From contig CM049307.1 in the NCBI GenBank assembly GCA_026874595.1, positions 48,517,678 to 48,581,677 on the forward strand: a DNA stretch of 64,000 nt, in the 5' to 3' direction. The notes beneath the pieces were generated by a model, which did no database searches, was not told the DNA's origin, and saw only the letters and a program-made list of their open reading frames with translations. This document shows positions 23,430 to 36,180 of the stretch, in pieces. Positions within the stretch are counted from its first letter, which is position 1; the number at the start of each line of letters is the position of its first letter. This stretch comes from Sipunculus nudus (taxonomy: Eukaryota; Annelida; Sipuncula; Golfingiida; Sipunculidae). The translations under genes and the position numbers were made by a program.

Positions 23430-24900
23430 GATGCCTGAAACCAAGGTCGACTGCAAGGGCGCAATATCCGGGCACTGCCGGCCGAGTCCAACTATACGCG
23501 AAGGGAGGTCAGGTTGAAATGAGCGGAGTTTTCCAATGCCCTACATCCCCCGAACGGGTGACGACTTGCAACAAGTTCGCTTGATTGGACTGATGATCTG
23601 CGTGTAATCGAGGTGGTGCGCAAGTGCAAACCTTTATTGTGTGAATATATATTTACACACACCCGTAACCAGGTATCGGTTCGACCTCTGGGTCACAGTG
23701 ATGCACAAATACTGGCGAGGCTAATGTTGTATGCTCTCCCATTGTGATCTCAATTTTACAGAGGTTAAAGTTCGCATCGTGTTAGCTGTCCGTCTCAATT
23801 TCATACGGCTGCTACCATATGAGGCTATCTGTCAAACTATATATATTTTATTCCTTTAACAGCCACAACCAAAATTGAGACCCGGATACAAGCTGATGTA
23901 GCTTTTGAATCATTTATTTTTCATTCCTAATTAGCTGACCAGTCCTGGCTTGCTTATCGCTGTACAGAGGGATTGCCAAATCTACTTAGCCAGGCTAGCC
24001 TAGCTTCACATCCAGCATTTATATACATGTACATGTAAAAGTGTAGACTCGTTGAGATTTCGGATAGGCCTATTTTTATAATTATATTATAATTATAATT
24101 ATTTGATGTAAAAATAAATGATCAATGAGATATGCGCAATCTACTGAACGAATTCGTAATCCTCATAACGCTTAATTATATTAATATTTTTTTTTGTTCG
24201 AAGATTTGTTCTTTGTGAAACATTTGTAAAACTTAATATTTACTATTTGTAAAATTTAAGTCTCTAAGATTATTTCCTGAAATAAATTATAAAAAAGCCT
24301 ATTTAATCTAGAATATTTTCGTGGCTCATATTAAAAATATATTTTTATTTATTTTATAATGAACAGGTGCAATTTCGCAGATAAAGACCCTTAAATATCG
24401 TTGCAATAACCATTTCTTATACTTGTCTCGTTCTTATGATAATCTTGAACTGGTGTTTAATTTCTAAGTATAGCAGGCCTAAAGGTCTACAATTTGATTT
24501 ATGGAATTAACACACAAATCCTTCGGTCGCTACATTTATAAACTAAGATGTACTTCCACGGTCTGCCTCTGATCACAAGGATATAAGCCTATATTTGCCA
24601 CCAAACGTAAGAAATAATTAAGCTAAATTTCCCATTGTTAAAGCAAAACATCGCAAGACTTCGGAATTCGAAATATGAATAACAAAATATCCACTGGAGG
24701 CTTTGTTATTTGATAAGGCCTATACTTTATAGCGCCATACGAATAATGCAATAATTATATTATATCATAGGCCTAACGTTAACTAGGCCTAAAGCTTAGA
24801 TCTCTTAGCTTGTAGGCTTGTTCTTGGTTCAAATCCCCAAATCATTTTCGTATGCCTACATTGTAAGAAGGAGCACATCTATGGATACGTCCTGTGTCAA
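23430..24900. other. 5' flank of the Ly6-like gene
   Basis: The first 200 bases upstream of the start codon are relatively CpG-containing and have no clear TATA box. From 24060 to 24760 the sequence is AT-rich and featureless. A GGTTCAAATCC string near 24816 resembles a Pol III B box, but no tRNA fold surrounds it. Confidence 0.5.
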
Positions 24901-24922
24901 CTGGCCCGTCCCAACTCGGGAC

Positions 24923-24960
24923 TATATATAAGCGCCAACTCGGCAACCTTCCCTCAGCTG
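24923..24960 (+). promoter_or_regulatory. Possible TATA/initiator core promoter
   Basis: TATATATAAG at 24923-24932 is followed about 33 bases later by CCTCAGCTG, an initiator-like motif, within a locally GC-richer stretch. It points away from the Ly6-like gene. The first ATG downstream (24980) opens only a 14-codon frame. No gene is recognised on this strand, so the call rests on the motif spacing alone. Confidence 0.3.
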
Positions 24961-25089
24961 TTAACATTAATATATAGAGATGGAACAGCATCCATCGATC
25001 TTTGCTTCAGTATTCTTTTCCTAGGATATACGTAATTTGAATTCAAACCCATAGTTTCCATAATAGATTATATTTCTGGTTTTTATAAA

Positions 25090-26300
25090 TTATTCCTCAT
25101 TGCAGTGCCTCGTTCATTGTGTAGTCACTATACATACAAATTCTTTCTTCTTTTACTGTTCCCTGATGTCTGCCAGTTTCAATGGATAATTTGTGATTTG
25201 AACATCGTAATTTGGCAAGTGCCTGTCTATGACCTTTGTTAGGAACACATGAAATGTACTTCTCTACTGTCAGCATTGATTTAAAAGACCCATAGAAATT
25301 GCTTATTACGTAAGGTTATATCTTCTTGACACTCTTGCATTGCTATATCCTTTAGTCTCTGTTTGAAATTTGTTATTAAAATGTTGCTATTTCCCACAGA
25401 CTATGCTAACCAAACATAACCAAAGCCTGTTTTAAACAATAATATTCTTATATGAGTTGCCCAAGTTATTTTTCCCTGTTCATCTAATTTTACCATCAAA
25501 TTATATAGGTGCCTTGGGTATCTTTTGTCTGCCATTTGTAATATCTTTAACCAGTACTTAATGCATTTTATTGAATAAGTTACAGATAGAAGATACCGTC
25601 CACAATCTCCTAGTGCCGCTGAATTTGCAGTGTTTATTCTCACATTTAACACATACTTGCAAAATTTAATGTGTACTCTTTAAATTATTTCTATTTTAGT
25701 AAACCCCCATAACTCGCTTCCATAAATCAGAATAGGTACTACCAAGGTATCAAATAGATAAAACAAGTGATTCACACTTAAATACTTATATTTTTTGTGG
25801 AAATTCTTAATAACACATACAGCTTTGTTTCTTTGCATAATCTGTTGTTTCTGTGTTTTAGTCCATGATAACCTGTTAGAAAAAACAATACCGAGATATT
25901 TGTAATGTGGTACAACAGAAAGTTTTTTTCCTCCGATATACCATCTTTCTACCTTTTTCAGTGTACCACCTTTTCTAAAGACCATGATTTTAGTTTTTTC
26001 AAGATTTATCTTAATTCCATATTTATTAGAGAAATCTTGTAAATGATCAATTTGCTTTTGAAGTCTACCAACTGTATCACTAAAATTTACAATATCATCT
26101 GCAAACATCAGTGTTATAATAATGGGAGATATTCGACTATATAAATTCCTTTACAATCTGAAGTATGAAAAGTATCAAAATATTCATTTATAAACAGGGA
26201 GAATAACAGCGGACTAACCATGCAGCCTTGTCTTGTTCCCATAGAACAGTTAAAGTATTCAGAATACTCATTTCCTGCTAGCACACATGATTTCATTTTC
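25090..26300 (-). pseudogene. Degenerate non-LTR retrotransposon, reverse transcriptase and C-terminal region
   Basis: Read on the minus strand, the piece starts with a reverse transcriptase block, GTRQGCMVSPLLFSLFINE, then the catalytic FADD motif (about 26105), then GIKINLEKTKIM and HYKYLGIVFSNRLSW. Next come the C-terminal stretches AALGDCGRYLLSVTYSIKC and ITWATHIRILLFKTGFGYVW, and near 25150-25240 KLRCSNHKLSIETGRH, all hallmarks of invertebrate LINE ORF2 C termini. A frameshift precedes FADD (near 26110), stops fall at about 25680 and 25401, and the 5' part including any endonuclease is missing. It is a dead, 5'-truncated copy; I cannot assign the clade. Confidence 0.9.
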
Positions 26301-27480
26301 GAGTACCGGTATATCCCTTCCTGTCGCCTGCATGAGATTCACTTATCATATTTAAATCTTCTACATAAGTAACTAAGACCAATACCACCCGTTGCGCAAG
26401 GGGTAGCCTCTCGTACAAATTGTGGGGAATAATTGAAAAATATGTATATGGTGGTGAAAATGGCGAATTCTAGGGCACTTTCCCTTGAATGTATAAGTTG
26501 AAGTTTTACTTTAATTATATTTAAAATGCCTTATCCATGATTTTTTTTGTATTCTTGCAATAATCTCTGTATAAATACAAACATGTACACTAATCTGAAC
26601 AAGCTGCATGATTACTACCTGAACTTATGTTGTCTTTTTATTTACCACTGGAAATATAATTTGATATTTATTTGACCTTATCACTTATGTAACGTGAAAA
26701 ATACCAATCTTTCACCCAGACCTATGTATGGGATATCTTTATAATAACAGATATAAATCTACTTATTTGGAATGTCCCGGGGAAGGGGAGGGGGTGGGGG
26801 TGGATGAAGCGCCTCCCCCCCCCCCCCCGGCCGCTGTGCCACACGGTCAATATACGTATATAATATCAGTACTACCTTGTGAAAAAACAAAGGAATGGTA
26901 TCTAAATTAATTTGATATATTTAATTGAAATTCAATCAAATACTTTCATGAATAACAAATTATCATAATTTCCTAAATAACACTGGGCACAGTGAAGAAG
27001 CAGAATCAGTATTTCTTTTATGTTGCTTGAAAAGCCTTGGTTTTACTTTAAAGATGTTGAAATCATTTAACATTTAAATTTTATCTGAAAACATTTTATA
27101 TGCCCTGCACATACAGCTCATGAAATAACCTTCCGCGTTTCGAGTTAAGTATATAATTGCTTTGCTTGCTTAACTCATCTGGGTGCATGCGGCTATTGTT
27201 TTATGCGATAGAAAGAGGGGAAATTATAGAAGTGGTATGGTATTTATATTCAGAATTCATGAACAGGTCACTCGCCAAATTAATAGTCTTGCCACATTGA
27301 GTTTAAGCTATGGTGGGTACAAGAAACATTAAGTTACCACATTATATGTGTAACCTGTACTAGTATAATGGATTTTTTTTATTTACAGATTATTCCTTCC
27401 TCTGCACTTCATAATTTATGTACATGTTTGAAGTCCGAACGATCTTTAGATTTACATAAGCAAAGGGGTGACTTTTTTTT
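26301..27480. other. No gene seen
   Basis: AT-rich intergenic sequence. A C14 run lies at 26815-26828 next to a G-rich patch. The short plus-strand frame there is compositional. Confidence 0.5.
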
Positions 27481-27690
27481 TATATATATGTAGCCAAAAA
27501 TTCCTGTCAGTGAATTCAATGGTATAATTGTATTGGTCCACCAAAAGAGTATAACAGAGAAATTTGACGTTATATTTTGTAATGTTATATGTTGTCTAGT
27601 TCTGTAATATTGTAGAGAGGGCGGCAAATAATACGACCGCCCCGGGCGGCGAAGAGGGTAGGTACGCCACTGGTGTAATAATAGCCTGTG
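27480..27690 (-). repeat. Dispersed repeat ending CCAGTGGCGTACC
   Basis: On the minus strand the block begins CACCAGTGGCGTACCTACCC and continues into a G/C-rich near-palindrome (CCGCCC C GGGCGG in plus orientation near 27640), then AT-rich sequence. The start resembles a motif seen at the ends of many dispersed repeats; that comparison is from memory. The open frames on this strand are not genes. Confidence 0.4.
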
Positions 27691-28122
27691 CAAAAACTTG
27701 TCACAAACTGCACATATAAATGTATAAGAAATGATGTTATAGGCCCGTATGAATGATAAGCCGATTTCAATTTATATTTACCCCATCGATTTGTGAAAAA
27801 TTGACACATTGTAATATTGTAATATTGTCATATTGTAATAATTATGATAATAGTAATAAATAAACATAATATGTATGTTTCATGCTTCCATGTAAAATAC
27901 AATAGCACTTCCCTTCTCCTTACCAGATTTACTTACCGTACTTCATTAAATCCGCTGCATCATTTCAATCCATCATCCTGGACAACGTTAATCTAGAAAT
28001 AAACAAGTTTTTCAGTAGTGTAAACACTGGCAGCATATATAGAGCTCCGTTTTTCGAAAGCGTCGGGGGACAAGCTTTTTTTCGGAAAAACGAATTAGAC
28101 ATTTGGAAAAACGGCGCTCTTT

Positions 28123-28163
<41 letters not shown>

Positions 28164-29330
28164 TCTTGAATTTTTTTATCAGTTTAAGTATCCAGGGTCC
28201 AAATTGATATTTGCACATACATTTTAAACTTGTTCAAAACTGAAAACATAAGCTTTTCTCAGATTACTGTCTGTAAAATCATTTGTCCAATTTGGAGTAA
28301 TTGTAAGGTGCACCTCGTGACACGACAAGGCATACCGCCACGTGACACGGGATGCAAATTAAACATCTGTATGTATCTTTTTACTTATACTTATATCATG
28401 GTTCCCAGGGTAATATAATTTTTTTAAATTTGCGATTCTCATATTTCACTCAAAGAAAAATGTTAATGTGCATCCTCCAGTGAAGAATGGACAAATTTGG
28501 AATAATTTGGAATAATTTGTTATGACGCGCAGCAACTGTGTGCTGACTCTGTGCGCCCTCTAGCGAACTCAAGTTAAACAATGCAGTCACTGTGGATGTT
28601 CAGAGAAGTTAATAAATTTGTATCTCAAAGCTTTCTTTATATCTGTATATGAGATTTGTTTTGGAGTGTCTGAATTTATAATAAAAGCGAAAGTTTGCAC
28701 TTTTAAGCGTTTAAACTTATCAGGATGAGATGTAAACTACAGCTAAAAACCATTGGACCTTTCATGGATAAAAAATTACATTGTTTCACCCACGTATAAG
28801 CACCTTTTTGTTTTAAATAAGTTTTATGAAAACCTTACTTTTAACATCTTAATTTGCAAAAAAAAGGAGCGTAATTTTTGTCTGAATTTACCGAAAATGT
28901 CAGTCTCATCCTACTACACCTTGCTGGTCTTTCGGGCCAGTTCATTCTCACAACTTTCCAGACTTGTCAGAATACAACCCATCCAGGGTTATATATAATG
29001 GGTGCTATAGGGTTACTAATTCTACATTAAACTGTCTAATGAATGAATATTTTGTGAATAACCATGTGGCGAGAGCAATTAATTTTTGCAAGCCATCTTG
29101 AACACAGGTTTTGTATGCAAGGGGTTAATATTTAACCAAAAGTCATAAAATGTGAATTAAACATCACAGGGATTCTCCTGGGCCATATCAATATTTCCCC
29201 ATCTTTCCTTGCAGATACAACAAGGAGAGATTCTAGATGACTACGTTTAACCACAAGTTAAAAAATTTATAAGTTATATGATTTGCCGTGAGGTGGCAGT
29301 ACCTGTTCTAAGCGTTGCGACACAGCAAGA
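27691..29330. other. No gene seen; one (TA)n array
   Basis: AT-rich sequence with a (TA)n array at 28129-28161. No exon with supported splice sites is recognised on either strand. Confidence 0.5.
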
Positions 29331-29336
29331 GCACAT

Positions 29337-29603
29337 TTGATTGGGTCTCTCACCGGAAGGAATCCAGTCTTATCATTGCACCAACTCAGCCAGTCCAGTG
29401 TATGTGGGCAACAGTGCCGGATTTTAATATGGACAGAGCGAGCTGCAGCCCATTTGATGGGTCTGTCAGCGGGAGGAATCCAGTCTCACCATTGCACCAA
29501 CTTAGCCAGTTTAGTGTATGTGGGCAACAGTGCCGGATTTTAATATGGACATTGCCAGCTGCAGCCAAGGGTATCAACATCTTGAAGGTCGTCGGCCTCA
29601 TGC

Positions 29604-29648
<45 letters not shown>

Positions 29649-29680
29649 TATAATAAAATAATAATAATAAAAATAACAAA
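29337..29680 (+). repeat. Two tandem units of about 118 bp followed by (AAT)n
   Basis: The unit running from TGGGTCTCTCACCGGAAGGA to GCTGCAGCC occurs twice (about 29340-29456 and 29457-29570), with the invariant core TATGTGGGCAACAGTGCCGG. It is followed by a short unique segment and an (AAT)n array at 29603-29680. The order resembles a retroelement 3' end with a simple-repeat tail. Confidence 0.75.
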
Positions 29681-30107
29681 ACAAATAATAAATGACCGTT
29701 AATTTTATTGCATTTGTAATTATTTATATCAAGGTTCGTTGTCTGTTGTCCACGCCTGACTAATGTTAATGACATAATTCTTAAGTTTGTTTAAAAAACA
29801 TAAAGGTGCCTAATCACTTATAAAGCATATAAAATTTTCATGAAAAATAGCTTCTTTCCTTAAAAATAAATTTGTACCTGCCAAAATATTGCTCTGTAAC
29901 CGGTTGCATACTCCTGTAAACGAGTGTTAAAAACACTGGACCGGCGTGATCACAGGTGTCAACATAAACACAGGGGATGCATGGCCTAGGCAACAAAATG
30001 TGCAAGCCCGGAGATGCTTGGCTCACTTAGCCCAAACAATGTAATACATGTTCCCGCTGGCTGAAACACTGCGTGTTGCGGCTCACAATCGGACCTCCGG
30101 TCACTCG

Positions 30108-30171
30108 ACCTTGTTATGGTAAACAAACACACATGGCCTGTGTCTACCAACACGCAGAACCATAACAAGGT
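30108..30171. repeat. Perfect 13-bp inverted repeat with a 38-base loop
   Basis: ACCTTGTTATGGT (30108-30120) and ACCATAACAAGGT (30159-30171) are exact complements. The surroundings are less AT-rich than average. No gene is recognised nearby. Confidence 0.6.
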
Positions 30172-30359
30172 GTTTAACAGCCGTATGCGAGGAACTTTGA
30201 CGTGTGCCTGGATGGTTTGATGAGAATCTTTTTTAATGCAAAACTGAACATAAAGTGTGAAAGAATAGGCATAATATTGCTCCTGATTATGTCCCTTTAA
30301 AAGACATTTGTCTGATTTTTCCCCAGTGTAATCTAAAAGCAAAGCTATAGATATTCTTT

Positions 30360-31650
30360 GTACAAGTTTTTATTAAATATACAACATTTTGTAACCGTAA
30401 AACATGTTATAAACCGAAAATTAAACTTTGTTTCATCAATGCTGAAGGTTGAACAATATTCTACTTTCATTGAGTCGATGAAGAGGGATTGTTTTTATAA
30501 GCTGAAGTTAGTCAATCATGCCTTTCAAGGTCGCCTAAGTTCTTACGAGGCCCTCCGATTTATATGGTTTTATCCACACTGCGCAGAATTTATTATATAT
30601 TTATTTATTATTTCAATATATTTATACAGGGTAACTTGTTGAGAAGTCATTATGTTCTTCCACTAGGCCCTTTGAAAACTATACGTAAAATACATTAAAA
30701 TTAAAATACATATGATCATATGATGATAATAGAGGCATGCATATTGTGAACATATAAAATTAATGCATAAAACATCGCATTCACTGCGAATTTTGTGTGA
30801 ATGAAGAAGCAGGTGTTTTTAAGTTAATATGTAAGTAATTAGGTTACAATCAACCATAAAAGATCGTGGATAAAATCTAAAATACTATAAAGTATGTAGA
30901 TAGAGTTTAAAAAGAAGGATTTAGCGCTATGCCTAAAAATGGCTAAGGACTTAGCTGATCTCAGCTCATACGGAAACCTATCCCAAAATCAGACCCACAA
31001 GAGGAGAAATGATCCTGGCGGAATGGCGGGTTTTATTCATTACTATCACTATCCATTATTATCGGGTTATTGGGCGTGAGGTGCATTGAGAAATCAAAAT
31101 TGTCCTGTGATTCCACTTTTTTTTTCAGCTAGGTTTCAGGTCCACTGAAAGTGACCGTAGCTGAAGTATAATGGTACTAGTATGACGTGTCTGTAGCTCG
31201 TAAAATGGAAACTACATAGAGCTGTATCGTTTACGGTAGTTCATTGCTAATATGGCCAGATAAACGTACTTGAGGAATATGAACAATAAATGGTTTAAAT
31301 CCCATCTGAATAATTGACCCTAATGGTTTGAGATGACACCCAGGACTTTCTAAGAGAAGCCTCCATTGAATATTCCTCCATAATGAACCATATACCTATG
31401 GTTCCAAAAAGAGAGAATGTGACATTGTTAAAACATTTTGTAGCTCATTTCAGTAATGGTGGAGAAATATATCCGCTTGTTACTTTCATTTTAAAATATT
31501 ACATTTGGTGTATTTAATGTTGAAAGTACTACGATCAAAGCTTTGAATTACTGTGTTCTAATGGCAAAGAGATATATTCATACGCTGTGAAATATTCAGG
31601 AAATTGTTTAAAGAAAATTGTATTAAAAAAGTTCCATATAAAAACATATA
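30360..31650. other. No gene seen
   Basis: AT-rich sequence. The plus-strand open frame 30358-30642 and short frames around 30900-31030 show no convincing family resemblance. Confidence 0.45.
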
Positions 31651-31654
31651 CCTA

Positions 31655-31866
31655 GGGTTCCTTCCAAGGTTCCCCACTAGTCGACTCTAAGGAACCTTGA
31701 AGGGTTCCCCTCGGAACCTTTAAGTAGGTTCTTGATAGAACTGTTTCAGGTTTTATAAAAGAACCAATGTGAGGTTCCAAAAAGAACCATGTCATTGTGT
31801 TTTTGGTTCCAGTTAGAACATTAACACTTTTGGGTTCTAGCTGGAACCATTTTTTCTTAGAATGTA
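31655..31866 (-). repeat. GGTTCC/GGAACC element, related to 4274-4650
   Basis: Read on the minus strand it starts TACATTCTAAGAAAAAATGG and is built of alternating GGTTC and GAACC words. The 4.27 kb element starts TACACTCTAAGAACG. Both appear to belong to one family of fold-back repeats. Confidence 0.6.
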
Positions 31867-32270
31867 AGCAACGTTCGCATTGTTTTTATCTATTTTCGTT
31901 ACCAACCAGTTAAGTTTGCAATCAAATAAACATCCAAAATGAGAAAAAAAGGACAATACCAACATACTATTTGAAGAAACACACATATTAGTGTCAATGT
32001 CAAAGCCTTAGGCATTAATTTTATAGGTCAAACCCTCATCCCCAAAAGCAAATTAAAGATATAATCGGATGTCTGCTGACTTATAGTTAAAACGTTTAAA
32101 TGGAATGTTTTGGGTATTTGTATATGAAATCATAACAATTGCTCCATTTACCAGTATAATTGATTGTCGTTGTAATATCTAATTGATAAAATCGCGTTAA
32201 TATTTGGCCAATTTAAAGGGCCTATTCCGATTACCTACGTCAGACTATTTACTAAAGATAACCCTTTAAA

Positions 32271-32390
32271 CCGTCATATAGAGGCATTGTATTAAAAAAA
32301 CTTTCTCAGCGGGAATTACCTAAAGTTTAATACCAGAAAACGCTGATCTTAAGGTACATAGGCTTCTCTTTTTGTTATATATATATTTGT

Positions 32391-32430
<40 letters not shown>

Positions 32431-32726
32431 ATATATAATTGTATAATGGGGAGGGGGGGGGGCATAATAATCCCAACCCATTCATGCAACAAATACATCT
32501 GGCGGGCAAGTCAAGAATTTTTGCAAATACCGTTTTGACCTTTCAACTGTAGCATATGTACAAGTAACCACCTTAAGTTACATTGTTTTTCTGTTTGTGA
32601 ACATTGACGCATGTATTATGTTTACTAACAATTTGTAGATAAACAAGGTCAGATATATGTCCGTCATATAGAGGCATTGTATTAAAAAAAACTTTCTCAG
32701 CGGGAATTACCTAAAGTTCAATACCA
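32271..32726 (+). repeat. Near-identical 66-bp direct repeats flanking a (TA)n/G10 block
   Basis: CCGTCATATAGAGGCATTGT and the following 46 bases occur at 32271-32336 and again at 32661-32726 with one inserted A and one or two changes. Between them lie a (TA)n array (32379-32438) and a G10 run (32453-32462). Confidence 0.85.
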
Positions 32727-35184
32727 TGTTCACAGAATAAGTAAGCCAGCAATCACATAAATCCTACGGATAAGGCAGGCAAATAGCTCGCTTTTAAACA
32801 GCAAATGCGTCCATATATAACCCCTTTCACCGATGCCTGATATTATATAATCATAACAAATACAGAACTGCAACTGTTTGATTGTCTATTTATTATCCAA
32901 AATTATATTCAGTAAAAGGATATTGATCAAAATACAAACAAATTCATAAAGTTGACTTGCGTGCAAAACGCAGATTTAAGACAAAATCAACGTGAGTATT
33001 ATTCAGTGAAAACAAACAACAGTCTGAGACATAGCACCATGAAATGAAGGGAAAACAGGTACAGTTCCTAAAACAGGTGAAATGTGAGATCACAGTCATT
33101 ATATGATATCTTCTAAAGAAAATTAATCCCGATTTTTTGCTACTTTATCTGTGAAAAAGCTGCCATCTTAAAATGAAGCTTTCTCTGTTGATCTTGCCAC
33201 AGTAAAAATCGTGCAGACCTGTGATCACTTTCAGCATTTGTATCTCTTGTACCAGGGCGGTGCCAAGAAACAGCCGTATATTTACGGTATGTTGTTGTTG
33301 ATGGTATATGGTTGTTGATGTAGCATCAAACCAAGAAGTATTTTTGCTGGAACATTTCTTGCTGTAAATACCATTGTGCTTGAATGCTTGCGAATACATA
33401 TTACAACGATTTTTTTCAAGATTTAATACCACGTCAATCGGAATTTTTCTTAAATACGGTCCTCCAGATGGCGTTGATGGTCAGTCATGATTACGTCATG
33501 CCATAGATACACGATATAGTGCCCCATTTTTTTACCTACAGATATTTCAAATTGCACTCAGGGATACATCAGAACAAATGGACTTCTTTGAACCCCCCCC
33601 CCCCCAACCCCCCCACGGTATATATATGCTCTATGTTCTTCAAAGACCTCAACATGTCGTTCCTGCATCACTACACAATATTTGGCAAAGTGGCAGTGCA
33701 TCCAACAAATGAACTAAGCACAAACAAGTATACAGATTGGTGATGATAAAACACATGATCTCTATTTGACACTGTTTAGAAAACAAATTTATAATGTTGG
33801 GTTAGCTATGGTATACACAGATTAACTAAACCATAACGTTTCCATTCATGCATTTGGTGTCGGATCCAGATGGGGCAAGGTGGTTTAATTAACCCCAACG
33901 TTATTAGGGATTTCTGGGAGAAACTAAAACTCGAATTTCTAAAGTTAAATCCCACTTCATTTGTTGTAATCCTTTACTAGCATAAATACTATGATGTAAA
34001 TAGTAAACCCCTCTTTATTACTGGATAATTATGTAAAATTATACCATCAAAATACTGAATTCCACGAAAACCCATGCGTTTGATCTAAAATAGAACACAA
34101 AAGGTACAAGACCAACATTAAGGCAAGTTTGTTATTGCATGTTATTCTGTTTTGGCCTTAAAGAGCCGTGTTGAAACGTGTTAACAATATAGAACACCAT
34201 CATATCGGTAAAACCGGTGAGACACATAATATGTGCTTAGCCTAAACCTATGTATTTACACGCTTACCCGTTTACAAGCCATCAGTTAAGCGGAGTGTTC
34301 AATACATAGAAAGCTTTTTTTTTACCAGAAAAACATTGGTTATATCATATTTATAGTATCATTGGATATGAAGTCAAAACGTTATGTCAAAGCTATAGAT
34401 AACATTGAAGGATATATTTATATTTTGTGCATTTTAAATGGTCAAATTTGCTGTCCATGTTATGGTAGTGCTGCACTTTGAAATAAATCCACACCCAGGG
34501 AATAGGTATGTAGATGTATCCATCCAATATGCTAATTTTTTTTTCATCCTGATTTTTCCAAATTCATCCATCTGACATATATCTTTGATCTAGCATAATT
34601 TCAAATGCAAAACGACGAAGCGACACACGTATCCGTGGGCCAAATTTTTTTGCATATTGTATCCTGTGTTTTTTTTCCCTCGTGCATATTCCCTTTTAGG
34701 TGATCCAGTTTTCAAACATGTGTGCATCCGCTAAGCATGTCTCTGCGCAAGAAATATATTCGATATGTGTGTTGTTCACTAAATGCTGTAGTACCTAATT
34801 TAAAAGCAATATCCAGCAGATATACATATTTTTTTATATAAATCTTCGTGTTATTCATATTCCAAGTTATGTGACCTGTTCACGTATTATTGATATGCAT
34901 TCGATGTGCATGTCTTTACCTGTGCAACGGTCACATTAAGAGCAGGATAAGTCGCATTGTTTGTGCCCCATGTCAAAGATATGCATACTTTTATATACAA
35001 CACTGGGTAATAAATCCATTTCATATGCATACATTTGTGTTACCCATGGAGCACCTTGTATTGATTAGCAACTGGTAAGGCGGCCACGTGATCTTGGACC
35101 AATGGTAGGCAGACACGGCATGTTCTGTAGCCATGGCAACGCGTGATCTCGCATCTGCATGATTGACGCCAAGGCCCTGAGGCG
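32727..35184. other. No gene recognised; 3' flank of the second Ly6-like gene
   Basis: AT-rich sequence with a C13 run at 33593-33605. A 95-codon minus-strand open frame (33145-33432) has no family resemblance or splice support. The 3'UTR of the minus-strand gene ending at 35185 must lie at the right end, but I see no decisive AATAAA close to it. Confidence 0.45.
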
Positions 35185-35420
35185 TCAACATGGCATCGAC
35201 CATGACGTCAACACTGCGGCAGCCAACACCGAAAGAACAGGAAAATGTGACCGGGGATAAGTTGGTTCAGCCTTGTTACATCCATCAAAGTTACAAGTCT
35301 GCAAGCACCCGCTGATGTATTCCTTGTTGTCTTCACTGCCATGTTCAAACTTTACACTCCCACAAACGCTGCCCCAGTCGCTGAAACTACAGGTACGGAT
35401 CACGACTGACTGGCCATCCT
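35185..35420 (-). CDS. Ly6/Quiver-like GPI-anchored protein, last coding exon (partial gene)
   Basis: The exon starts after a TATTTTCAG acceptor in phase 1 and runs 78 complete codons to TGA. It encodes a C-terminal half of an Ly6-type domain: VVIRTCSF, VCGS, YISGCLQTC and the closing NFDGCNKA. The spacing and the DGCN ending resemble Quiver/Sleepless-type proteins. A hydrophobic tail (VLSVLAAAVLTSW) follows, consistent with a GPI signal. The exon phase is the same as in the Ly6-like gene at 15-23 kb, but the sequence is clearly different, so this is a separate gene. The upstream exons with signal peptide and first finger should lie at higher coordinates; I could not find them with confidence and they may be beyond the window. 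Confidence 0.8.
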
Positions 35421-35930
35421 CTGAAAATACACAAGAGACTGTGTTGTATTGCAAATTTAATTTAAAGGGGGTCACACGTTTTATTTAAATTCAGTGAGAT
35501 ATCGTAGTTCAGAAACATTAGTTTTGGTGGATTTCGTAAATATGAGAAAAGACTGCACAGAAAGCGAAAAAAGTAATAAGCAATACGCTCTTTTTCTGTT
35601 TCTTCCAGTTTCCTCAACAAAGTCATAACACCAGTTTGTTGCTTTTGACATTAGGAGCCGAATTCATACAAAACACACACAGGAAAGTACAATTCTCTCC
35701 TCATGCCTATGTAACTATTCATACCCTATCCACCCGCTAATTTGTTATAGGTTGACCGATATAATAAAAGATTCGTCAACAGAACTTAACACATGTTATT
35801 TTTTACCCCGCATGGGGATAGTCTTTTTAGTTATTAGGGTCTACTTAGGGTATAATTTAACGTCCAGTTTACCCTATTTGCGCACTCAGAAATGTAAAGT
35901 GTGCAGGTGTAATTATAGATTTAACTAGGG
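35421..35930 (-). other. Intron/5' side of the second Ly6-like gene
   Basis: AT-rich intronic sequence immediately upstream of the last exon. No further coding exon is recognised here. Confidence 0.5.
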
Positions 35931-36180
35931 CCACCCTGAATGTTACATATTACGTTCCTAGGTCCAACTTTACCATTTATGCCCATATGACTTTCACACT
36001 GTTCGAACCATATTTTCTCCCATATCCTGAATTTTGGTCTAGTTTAGGATTTCGAAGGAGTGAAACACTGTTTAGGTCTCAGAATGTAGATGACAGTGAC
36101 CTAATTTCGGATTTCCAAGGAAACTGACCCGGGATATCAATGTCAAAGTTTCTAGGTTCAATTACAAAATTTTAGCAGAA
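35930..36180 (+). repeat. Diverged copy of the 335-bp repeat family
   Basis: The stretch TGACAGTGACCTAATTTCGG, then TTTCCAAGGA, then TTTCTAGGTTCAA follows the order of the units at 540-2010 (CAGAGACCTAATTTCTGG, TTTCCAAGGAGA, ATTCTAGGTCCAA). Only one unit is visible. Confidence 0.65.

Noticed and set aside
24766-24830. tRNA gene suggested by a GGTTCAAATCC B-box-like string
   Set aside because: No acceptor stem, D arm or A box can be placed at the required distances.
29986-30342. 118-codon minus-strand open frame
   Set aside because: No recognisable domain or splice context; it overlaps the 13-bp inverted repeat. Left unannotated as a gene.
33145-33432. 95-codon minus-strand open frame
   Set aside because: No leader, domain or conserved pattern is visible, and the length is within chance expectation.
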